DNA of 12,953 nucleotides from JBEKDJ01 sp050014415 (GTDB taxonomy: Bacteria; Desulfobacterota; BSN033; UBA1163): assembly GCA_050014415.1 (NCBI GenBank), contig JBEKDJ010000134.1, forward strand, positions 1-12,953, read 5' to 3'. The position numbers and the translations under genes were made by a program. This document shows, in pieces, positions 1-6,715 of this stretch. The notes beneath the pieces were generated by a model. It was not told where the DNA came from. It ran no database searches and saw only the letters and a list, made by a program, of their open reading frames with translations. Numbering within the stretch: position 1 is the stretch's first letter; the number at the start of each line of letters is the position of its first letter.

Positions 1-1002
1 CGCTGGTATATTCGTGTTCCGGGATAGGGCGTCAGAACATGTAAAGCCATCGTGGGAAGTTTAGTTCTCGCCAAAAATTCCAGGGTATCATCAAAAATGG
101 CTTTCGTATCCGTATCAAATCCTAAAATAATGGAAGGGTGAAAGGCGATACCATTGTCCTGGATGATCTTAATGGCCTCCTCAGTCTCTTCTATGGATTT
201 AAGCGTTTTTTCCATTCCTATCAGGCTCGAAAGTGATACAGACTCAAGCCCAAAGAATAAGGCCGCACAGCCCGAGAGGCGACATAATTTCAACATCTCC
301 TTGTCTTTCGCTAAGGAGATTGAACTTTGTCCTGCCCATCCGATGCCCAGGGGTATCAAAGCTTCAAATAATTTCTTGGAATATTCCGGATGTCCGGCGA
401 CGTTATCGTCTAAGATCAAAAACGTCTTTGAACCGGATTGTTTGATATCCTCAACAACCATAGAAACCGGTCTATGCCTGATTTTCCTGCCATAGAAATC
501 CGTCACCGAACAGAATTCACAGGCGTACGGACATCCTCTGGTCGTCAATAGTCCTACACAGTTAAATATCGCCTTATCAATATAAAAATCTCGCCTTGGG
601 AAAGGAAACGTTGAAAGATCAGGGGCTGGTATATGGTAGAATTTCTGGAGGTTTCCTTTTTTAAAATCGTTGATGACATCTGCCCAACAGCCTTCTGCCT
701 CTCCGATGACAACTGCATCGGCGTGCTGGATGGCTTCTTGTGGCAAGATAGTGGGATGAATTCCACCGAGAATGACTTTTGAACCTCTTTGTCTATACAT
801 ATCGGATAATTGATAGCTTCTATTTGCCGTTGCAGTCATGCAAGAAATCCCAACCAGGTCGAAATCCAAAGAAAAATCTATCTCTCTGATTTCTTCATCT
901 ACAACGGTAATATCAACATCATTTGGCGTCAGTGAGGCCAGAATGTGTAGACTTAATTGAGGTATTTTAATAGCTTTTACAAAAATATTTAGAGTGTAGC
1001 AT
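1..1002 (-). CDS. B12-binding radical SAM protein, partial at left edge, with apparent frameshift near its start
   Basis: The minus strand is open in one frame from 1007 down to the window edge and encodes about 335 residues. The N-terminal half is a cobalamin-binding (Rossmann-like) domain: KAIKIPQLSLHILASLTP near the start, then LVGISCMTA and VILGGIHPTILP, ending in VVIGEAEG. The radical SAM domain follows, with its iron-sulfur motif CPYACEFC (CX3CX2C; Cys codons at 531-533, 519-521 and 510-512), then LILDDN, ALFFGLES and LGFDTDT. The visible part ends at LTPYPGTRIYQR, so perhaps 100 residues lie off the left edge. No ATG, GTG or TTG precedes KAIKIPQ in this frame; TAG lies at 1008-1010. 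Dropping one base from the A5 run at 981-985 (T5 on the coding strand) joins it to an ATG at 1000-1002, giving MLHSKYFVKAIKIPQ. Members of this group use SAM and a 4Fe-4S cluster, often for methyl transfer or rearrangement in lipid or cofactor chemistry; the substrate cannot be told. It is either a frameshifted gene or carries a sequencing error. Confidence 0.85.
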
Positions 1003-1137
1003 CCTATCTAATGCACCGCCGGGGTTAAACCTACCCTTGAGAACAATTTGGATGCCTTTATTGATGCAGAGAGTAAGACAAATGCCTTAGAAAAGGGGGT
1101 AGCCTCCCTCAAAAGATTCTTAAAAAACTGTCTTGAG

Positions 1138-1800
1138 TTATTCCTTCTCCTTCTTCTGCACGAATGCTGTGAGTAAGTCTATCGGGAGAGGAAGGATCAC
1201 TGTTGAGTTTTTCTCGGCCGAAACCTTCGACCTTCGTTAAGGTCTGAAGGAACCGTAGATGGACGGCTGCAGGATATACACTGAGAATATTTGCTGCCTC
1301 AGCCAGCTTCTCTGCTGCCTGGGCCTCTCCCTCAGCGTGGATGATCTTGGCCCGCCTTTCCCTCTCTGCCTCAGCCTGACGGGCGATGGCCCGCTGCATC
1401 TCTGTAGGAAGGTCCACCTGTTTTGTCTCCACCAAGGACACCTTCATCCCCCAAGGTTCTGTATGTTTGTCCAGGATGTCTTGGAGTTCGAGTTAATCTT
1501 GTCTCTTCTTTCCGACAATAGTTCGTCCAATTGGGATTGGCCTATGACGCTCCTCAATGTCGTCTGGGTCAATGGGGAAGTAGCGTAAAGGTAATTTTCA
1601 ATTTCGACCACGCCTTTATTGGGATCTAAGACGCGGAAGTAGACGCCCGCATTGACCTTGATGGAGATGTTGTCACGGGTGATCACATCCTGAGGTGGAA
1701 TCTCCAGCGCCACAGTCCTCAGGCTGATCCAGAGCAACTTGTTCACACCTGGGATGATTAAGACAAGCCCTGGCCCCATAGCCCCGATCAGTCTTCCCAA
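1138..1800 (-). pseudogene. Slipin/stomatin-like SPFH protein, two frameshifts, membrane anchor missing
   Basis: Three frames join into one SPFH-family protein. Frame one starts at a TTG (1798-1800) with GRLIGAMGPGLVLIIPGV and runs through TRDNISIKVNAGVYFRV and SQLDELLSERRDKIN. A one-base deletion near 1490 then shifts the frame; adding one base restores ELQDILDKHTEPWGMKVSLV. Frame two continues with ETKQVDLPTEMQRAIARQ and the coiled-coil segment QAEAERERRAKIIHAEGEAQ. Near 1215-1225 one extra base shifts it again; the restored end reads VSAEKNSTVILPLPIDLLTA and stops with TAA at 1138-1140. Intact slipins are about 250-260 residues with an N-terminal transmembrane helix followed by a sequence like ERGVIFRLG; neither is present in any frame upstream of 1800. 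The family forms membrane-bound oligomeric scaffolds, often paired with an NfeD protease, and no NfeD is seen here. A GGAG precedes the TTG, so a short product could be made, but I judge the gene dead unless the indels are assembly errors. Confidence 0.85.
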
Positions 1801-1983
1801 ACTGTCTCCTTTCCAAATCCTCTATCAGTATCAGGATTTATCTTTAACCCTACTAATTTTGAATGGAAACGTCAACAAGAATTATCGATTGACCAATTGT
1901 AATCTTCAAATAGTATTTGAAATTGAGATTTTACCGATTACAGTAGGAGGAAGAAAGCATTACCTGTGGCTTGGCAGTGTCTT

Positions 1984-2109
1984 TCAGGGTAAATCCTGAC
2001 TTCTGGGCAATTCATGAATTGCCCCTACATCGTTGTACGCTGCAACATCTTGCCCTGTTAGATAGAATTCGGATTGGTTTTGTAGCCATTTGAAAGCTAA
2101 TATCTTCAC
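1984..2109 (-). CDS. Very short ORF (41 aa), uncertain
   Basis: A GTG start at 2107-2109 is preceded by GGAG seven bases upstream, and the frame reads MKILAFKWLQ, then SEFYLTGQDVAAYNDVG, ending in AIHELPRSQDLP before a TGA. The first 28 residues look protein-like. Residues 29-35 are encoded by the perfect palindrome at 2005-2024, so the C-terminal end may simply be repeat sequence read through. It could be the stub of a gene cut by the palindromic element, or chance. I do not recognise a family. Confidence 0.2.
   Translation of the reverse strand: MKILAFKWLQNQSEFYLTGQDVAAYNDVGAIHELPRSQDLP
2005..2024. repeat. Perfect 20-bp palindrome, REP-like
   Basis: GGGCAATTCATGAATTGCCC reads identically on both strands. 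It is followed on the plus strand by CTACA, giving half of a GTAGGGGC...GCCCCTAC type element; such palindromes are scattered in many bacterial genomes. It sits between the broken slipin gene and tex. The repeat-family assignment is inferred, since only one copy is in the window. Confidence 0.6.
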
Positions 2110-2154
2110 TGGCTCTCTCCAAAACCTAGCTCCTCATCTGACAGGGCGGGGATG

Positions 2155-2178
2155 AAGGAAATCCCGCGAAACGCGGGA
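2155..2178 (-). terminator. Hairpin after tex, possible terminator or REP-like element
   Basis: On the minus strand TCCCGCG-TTT-CGCGGGA (2162-2178) forms a perfect 7-bp stem with a three-base loop, 26 bases after the tex stop, followed by ATTTCCTT. The T-run is broken, so intrinsic termination would be weak. A hairpin of the same shape occurs at 9318-9334, which favours a repeat element that may double as a 3' end. Confidence 0.4.
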
Positions 2179-2203
2179 CAGATGGGCTTCTTTTACCAGC
2201 CTG

Positions 2204-4468
2204 TTACTGATTCTTGTTTCCGAGGGCAGCAGCAAATGGGTTATTTGAAAAAACGCTTTTCTGTTTCTGCTTCCCTTGCTGCGGCCTTGCTTCCTTCTTT
2301 CTCTCCTCCCTCTTTGCAGCTGCATCGGGTTGGGGCTGGCTGGTTTTCATGGAAAGGGAAATCCGTCTTCTTTCGAGGTCCACCTCCAGCACGGTTACCA
2401 ATACCCTTTGGTGAACCTTCACCACATCTCCAGGATTTTTAACAAAACGGTTGGAAACTTCGCTGATATGCACGAGTCCGTCCTGATGGACGCCTATGTC
2501 GACAAAGACCCCAAACGCGGTGATATTGGTCACAATTCCAGGGAGTTTCATCCCCGGCTTTACGTCCTCTATTTTCTCTACCCCTTCTGCGAATCGGAAG
2601 GGCTCAAACTGCTCACGGGGATCTCGGCCGGGCTTGGTGAGTTCAAACAGGATATCATTCAAAGTGGGAAGGCCCACCTTTTCCGAGATGTATTGCCCGA
2701 GATCGATTCTCTTGCGGAGCTTCTCATCGTGCGTCAGATCCAGCACCGAGCAGCCCAGGTCCCTTGCCATGGCATCAACAATGGGATAGCTCTCCGGATG
2801 GACCGCGCTTCGATCGAGCGGGTTTTCTCCATCCCTGATACGTAAAAAACCTGCGGCCTGCTCAAAGGCTTTGGGTCCCAGACGGGGTACCTGCCTCAGT
2901 CCCTCTCTCGACCGAAACGGACCGTGTTCATTCCGGTACCCCACGATCCCCTTGGCAAGCTGGGGTCCCAACCCTGAGACATAGGTAAGAAGTTGTTTGC
3001 TTGCCGTATTGACTTCCACACCCACATGGTTAACACAGCTCACTACCACATCATCGAGGCTGCCCTTCAACGCGCCCTGGTCTACATCGTGCTGGTATTG
3101 GCCAACACCGATCGACTTCGGGTCGATCTTCACCAGCTCTGCCAGAGGATCCATCAGCCTCCTGCCGATGGATACGGCTCCTCGCACGGTCACATCCTGA
3201 TCGGGAAACTCCTCCCGTGCCACCTCGGATGCCGAATAGACCGATGCACCACTCTCGTTGACCATGACTGTTTGAATGTTCTTTGGGAGATCGAGGCTGC
3301 GGATGAAAGCCTCCGTCTCCCTTCCCGCTGTGCCGTTCCCTACGGCAATGGCTTCTATATGAAACCGCTCACACATCTCAAGGATCTTTGAGCCTGCATC
3401 GGCTGCGCCTTTCTCAGACTGGAGAGGATAGATCGTTTCGGTATGTAAGAGCTTTCCTTGCCGGTCGAGGCAGACCACTTTACACCCGGTCCGGAAACCG
3501 GGATCGATGGCAAGGACATTCTTTTGGCCCAGGGGCGGAGCAAGAAGAAGTTGACGGAGGTTTTCCACAAAGACCCGTATTGCTTCCTCATCCGCCAGCT
3601 TTTTCGTGGCCAAGCGGATCTCGGTCTCCATGGAAGGAGAGAGAAGCCTCTTGTAGCTATCGTGCACCGACATCCTAACCTGCTGTGATGCAGGTCCTTC
3701 TCCCTTGACAAAAAGGCCATCGAGGATGTCCAGGGCTTCATCTTCAGAAGGTAGGACCCGCAGAGTGAGAAAGTCCTCCTTCTCTCCTCGTCTCATGGCA
3801 AGAATCCTGTGGGATGGCGCTCGGTTCACGGGTTCCTCCCAGTCAAAGTAATCTTTGTACTTGATTCCTTCAGCCTCTTTCTCCGGAACGACCTTTGACT
3901 TAAGAGTAGCCTTCGATGAATAGAAATCACGCATCCTGGTCCGGGCCGTCTGATCTTCATTGATCCATTCTGCGATGATGTCACGCGCCCCTGCGAGGGC
4001 ATCTCCCGCGGAATCAACTCCTTTTTCGGGGTCGATGAAGGCACCTGCCTCGATCAATGGATCCATGTCATCCTGTGCAAAAATGCGCTGGGCCAAAGGT
4101 TCCAGCCCTTTTTCCTTGGCGACCGTTGCCCGGGTTCGGCGTTTGGGCCGATAAGGCAAATAGATATCTTCCAGAACGACCAGGGTCTCCGCCAATAGGA
4201 TCTTCTCCTTCAACTCAACTGTAAGCTGCCCTCGTTCCTCTAAGGATTTGAGGATGGCCTCACGGCGCTTGTCCAGTTCCATGAGCTGATTGAGCCGGTC
4301 GCGAATCGCTGTGATTGCAACCTCATCTAGAGAACCCGTAGCTTCTTTTCGGTATCTGGAGATAAAGGGAACAGTGGCCCCTTCATTCAAGAGCTCAGCT
4401 GCAGCTTGGACCTGTTTAGAGGTGAGATCCAGTTCTTGCGCAATCTTCAGAATATGTGTTTCGTTCAT
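2204..4468 (-). CDS. tex: Tex family RNA-binding transcription accessory protein
   Basis: The product has 754 residues, a normal length for Tex, and is intact. The N-terminal helical region carries LLNEGATVPFISRYRKEATG (about residues 27-46) and DIYLPYRPKRRTRAT, both typical of the family. A YqgF/RNase H-like domain starts near residue 317 (NVLAIDPGFRTGCKVV), helix-hairpin-helix motifs lie at about 490-560 (YVSGLGPQLAKGIVGYRN, VPRLGPKAFEQAAGFLRI), and a C-terminal S1 domain at about 637-708 (GIVTNITAFGVFVDIG, GLVHISEVS). A basic glutamine/lysine-rich tail follows. Tex binds nucleic acid and is linked to transcription and RNA metabolism in the cytoplasm. I chose ATG 4466-4468 because the family usually begins with a sequence like MNETHILKIA; a GAGGGAGG lies only two bases upstream, unusually close. 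A TTG five codons earlier is the alternative. The gene is divergent from the helicase gene. Confidence 0.97.
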   Translation of the reverse strand: MNETHILKIAQELDLTSKQVQAAAELLNEGATVPFISRYRKEATGSLDEVAITAIRDRLNQLMELDKRREAILKSLEERGQLTVELKEKILLAETLVVLEDIYLPYRPKRRTRATVAKEKGLEPLAQRIFAQDDMDPLIEAGAFIDPEKGVDSAGDALAGARDIIAEWINEDQTARTRMRDFYSSKATLKSKVVPEKEAEGIKYKDYFDWEEPVNRAPSHRILAMRRGEKEDFLTLRVLPSEDEALDILDGLFVKGEGPASQQVRMSVHDSYKRLLSPSMETEIRLATKKLADEEAIRVFVENLRQLLLAPPLGQKNVLAIDPGFRTGCKVVCLDRQGKLLHTETIYPLQSEKGAADAGSKILEMCERFHIEAIAVGNGTAGRETEAFIRSLDLPKNIQTVMVNESGASVYSASEVAREEFPDQDVTVRGAVSIGRRLMDPLAELVKIDPKSIGVGQYQHDVDQGALKGSLDDVVVSCVNHVGVEVNTASKQLLTYVSGLGPQLAKGIVGYRNEHGPFRSREGLRQVPRLGPKAFEQAAGFLRIRDGENPLDRSAVHPESYPIVDAMARDLGCSVLDLTHDEKLRKRIDLGQYISEKVGLPTLNDILFELTKPGRDPREQFEPFRFAEGVEKIEDVKPGMKLPGIVTNITAFGVFVDIGVHQDGLVHISEVSNRFVKNPGDVVKVHQRVLVTVLEVDLERRRISLSMKTSQPQPDAAAKREERKKEARPQQGKQKQKSVFSNNPFAAALGNKNQ

Positions 4469-4933
4469 AACCTCCCTCAACAAAATGAAAAAGAAGACGG
4501 CAGATCATCTAAGATCACTGCAGAGTGAACGGACGGGCTAAGGATAAAACAATTCGGAGACGATTAAAAGGGTTAGAATAGTGACCTTTGACTTCAGTTA
4601 AACACGTTCTTTGGGGGGGGAAAAAAGGTTTGATTGTTTTGCAAAGCCGATTTGAGGCGATCATAACAAAGTATTGACCAATGCCCAAGGATATATGATT
4701 GGCTGGACGATGACTTCGATACCATTTGTCAGACATCAGATAGAAAATCATTGAATCGCTATCTTTAACGATATCGTCCTGGCCATTCTACAAATATCTC
4801 CCCACTTCTCTGATCTTCTGCTCGGGTCGATTTCATCCCCCTGCCCTGATGAACCTGTACTCAAAGTCAGAATGAATGGCACCCGTGGTCTGGGGTGTAA
4901 AGTCTGCCTCTTTCTTTCTAAGAGTTATTATTT

Positions 4934-4939
4934 TATAAT
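4934..4939 (+). promoter_or_regulatory. Candidate -10 box for the helicase operon
   Basis: TATAAT matches the sigma70 -10 consensus exactly and lies about 145 bases upstream of the helicase start. The hexamer 17 bases before it (TTTCTT at 4911-4916) is a poor -35. The surroundings are AT-rich, so a chance match is possible. Confidence 0.25.
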
Positions 4940-5073
4940 GGTCATTAGTCCTCAACCCATTCCCGCATGATTTGATTATTCCCCCACCTACTGCGTGGTC
5001 TGATAATCCAGAAAATCATCGGTTTGGTATAAAACAAAAGGGCCAATTTACTGTAAGTCCATTACAAGCCTAT

Positions 5074-5079
5074 AAGGAG
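5074..5079 (+). promoter_or_regulatory. Strong ribosome binding site of the helicase gene
   Basis: AAGGAG sits five bases before ATG 5085. This fixes the start and suggests efficient translation. Confidence 0.8.
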
Positions 5080-5084
5080 TAACG

Positions 5085-6341
5085 ATGTTATTTTCAGAAT
5101 TAGATTTGAAGCCCGAGATCCTGGAGGCTCTCGATGAGATGGGATACAAGGATCTGACACCCATACAAGAAAAAACGTTCGAGTCCATCCTGAGTGGCAA
5201 AGATCTCCTGGCTAGGGCAGAAACAGGCTCCGGGAAGACGGGGGCTTGCGGCGTTCCACTGGTTCAGATGATCGATCCTTCCTTCAAGGCCATCCAGGCC
5301 CTGATTCTGGTTCCTACTCGTGAGCTGGCACTTCAGTATGTGGAGGAGATCAACAGCATTTCGCGTTACACGGGGGTCATTCCTTTTGCAATCTTCGGTG
5401 GTTTTTCGATGGAGGTTCAAAAGGCCAAATTAAGTGACGGAATTCATGTCCTTGTCGCCACCCCCGGAAGATTGATTGACTTCCTTTATAACACCACGGC
5501 CATCGACCTCTCTCATGTTCGCACGCTGACCCTCGACGAAGCAGACACAATGCTGAAAATGGGTTTCATTGAAGACGTGGACTTTATCCTGTCCTGTCTC
5601 ATCCATGAACATCAGACGCTGCTCTTTGCAGCAACGATGCCGGATGAGATCAATCGGCTCATCGGAACCTACTTGAAAGATCCTGTGAGGGTCGAATTGA
5701 ATAATGTGCAGATATCTCCCCAAAGTCTGGTTCATCATTTTCGACATGTTGGTTTGAGTGATCGACTGACTGCCCTGACGGAATATCTTGAAGAAGAGAC
5801 GGTCTCCCAGGCCATTGTCTTTTGTAACTCCCGGCATCATGGGGACAAACTACTGAAAGATCTTAGGAGAAAGTTTGACTCGCTGGAATACATCCACGGA
5901 GGTCTGGAACAGCCGAAGCGAACTTCCATATTTGATCGTTTTCGCCGTAATGAGATTACACTCCTGGTGGCCACAGATGTTGCCGGTCGCGGTCTCGACT
6001 TTAGCCACGTCAGTCATGTGATTAACTATGACTACCCAATGGACCAAGAAACTTACACTCACCGTACCGGAAGAACCGGAAGAATGGGGCGATCGGGCAC
6101 GGCCATGACCTTCGTCACGGATAGAGAATTGATAACCCTGAAGACCCTCTTTAAGAACAATCGAATCCATCCGGTGTGGCATGGTAGCGTTCCCAACCTA
6201 CAGAATCTCTCCAAACGCAAAGGCAGAGGGAATGGCCAACACTCTTTCACGAGACGCCCCGGGAAAGCAGCATCCCATGAAACCCAAACAGTTCAGAGAA
6301 GTTATTTCATGAAGGGGAACACGCATGGCAGAAACAATTGA
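5085..6341 (+). CDS. DEAD-box ATP-dependent RNA helicase
   Basis: The product has 418 residues with the full two-RecA-domain core. Domain 1 has the Q motif (GYKDLTPIQ, 20-28), motif I AETGSGKT (45-52), Ia PTRELALQ (77-84), Ib TPGRL (126-130), II DEAD (151-154) and III at 182-184. Domain 2 has IV AIVFCNSR (243-250), V VATDVAGRGLDF (295-306) and VI HRTGRTGRMGR (326-336). Such enzymes unwind short RNA duplexes using ATP during ribosome assembly or RNA turnover in the cytoplasm. Motif III reads AAT where SAT is usual. After residue 375 a basic tail (KRKGRGNG, TRRPGK) replaces the longer RNA-binding extensions of DeaD or DbpA, so I do not assign a subfamily symbol. The start is supported by AAGGAG five bases upstream. 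Its last 17 bases overlap the next gene, implying co-translation. Confidence 0.96.
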   Translation: MLFSELDLKPEILEALDEMGYKDLTPIQEKTFESILSGKDLLARAETGSGKTGACGVPLVQMIDPSFKAIQALILVPTRELALQYVEEINSISRYTGVIPFAIFGGFSMEVQKAKLSDGIHVLVATPGRLIDFLYNTTAIDLSHVRTLTLDEADTMLKMGFIEDVDFILSCLIHEHQTLLFAATMPDEINRLIGTYLKDPVRVELNNVQISPQSLVHHFRHVGLSDRLTALTEYLEEETVSQAIVFCNSRHHGDKLLKDLRRKFDSLEYIHGGLEQPKRTSIFDRFRRNEITLLVATDVAGRGLDFSHVSHVINYDYPMDQETYTHRTGRTGRMGRSGTAMTFVTDRELITLKTLFKNNRIHPVWHGSVPNLQNLSKRKGRGNGQHSFTRRPGKAASHETQTVQRSYFMKGNTHGRNN

Positions 6342-6639
6342 TGAGCTCAGTGTAGACTGGAAGGATGAGAATGGACACCATCTGGTCAAACAAGTGAAGA
6401 AAGAGGTTCTGACCAGTGGGGCGTGGTCCACGATCATGTTTATGTACCAGGATCTTGATAGGAAGGCCGGTGAATTTGGGCCCAAGAAGATCAGGGTAGT
6501 CCGCTATCAAAAGAGGGGAGGAAAATTTATCCCCCAGTCAAAGTTCAATATTTCCTCTGCCAGGCAGGCAAAGCGAATCATAGAAATTATCCAAAACTGG
6601 TTGCCTGATATGGATGAGAAGATCGATTCTGAGGATTAG
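6325..6639 (+). CDS. Conserved-looking small protein, possibly PC4/YdbC-like nucleic-acid binding
   Basis: The protein has 104 residues and no signal peptide or membrane segment. The middle (about 34-76) alternates like a beta sheet: WSTIMFMYQDLD, then KKIRVVRYQKRGGKFIPQSK, followed by an amphipathic helix SSARQAKRIIEIIQNWL (78-93). Both ends are acidic and the sheet is rich in Lys and Arg. This beta-strands-then-helix order with a basic face recalls PC4/YdbC-like single-strand nucleic-acid-binding folds, but I infer this from pattern only; no diagnostic motif is present. The ATG is preceded by AAGGGG and overlaps the helicase gene by 17 bases, so the two are almost surely translated together, and an RNA-related role beside the helicase is reasonable. 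The reading frame and ribosome binding site support a real gene. Confidence 0.8.
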   Translation: MAETIDELSVDWKDENGHHLVKQVKKEVLTSGAWSTIMFMYQDLDRKAGEFGPKKIRVVRYQKRGGKFIPQSKFNISSARQAKRIIEIIQNWLPDMDEKIDSED

Positions 6640-6662
6640 CACACGACCCCCACGGTTTATCA

Positions 6663-6689
6663 GCAAATTTTGGATTTCAGATTCAAAAT
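6663..6689 (+). repeat. 27-base dispersed repeat, copy 1
   Basis: The core ATTTTGGATTTCAGATT (6667-6683) is shared exactly with 10947-10963. Over 27 bases the two copies differ at only two positions (A/G at the fourth base, C/G at the 22nd). This copy fills part of the gap between the small-protein gene and typA. Confidence 0.7.
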
Positions 6690-6715
6690 ATCCAACCCAT
6701 TGAGACACTTTATTT

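Larger units (their letters stand above)
4469..5084. other. Divergent intergenic region between tex and the helicase gene
   Basis: I see no supportable gene in these 616 bases. An open frame on the minus strand (4515-4751) has no recognisable motif and crosses a G8A6 run (4613-4626). The region must hold the outward-facing promoters for tex and for the helicase operon. A TATAAT at 4934-4939 is the clearest promoter-like word. No riboswitch or attenuator fold is evident by eye. Confidence 0.6.

Noticed and set aside
2276..2845. 189-codon plus-strand frame across the tex 3' end
   Set aside because: Antisense to the HhH and S1 domains of tex and without family features.
4515..4751. 78-codon open frame on the minus strand upstream of tex
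   Set aside because: No motif, no ribosome binding site, and it reads through the G8A6 run as a low-complexity FFPPQ; best seen as chance.
4871..4892. Possible sigma54 -24/-12 site (TGGCACCCGTGG...)
   Set aside because: The TGGCAC half is good but no GC/TTGC element lies at the required distance.
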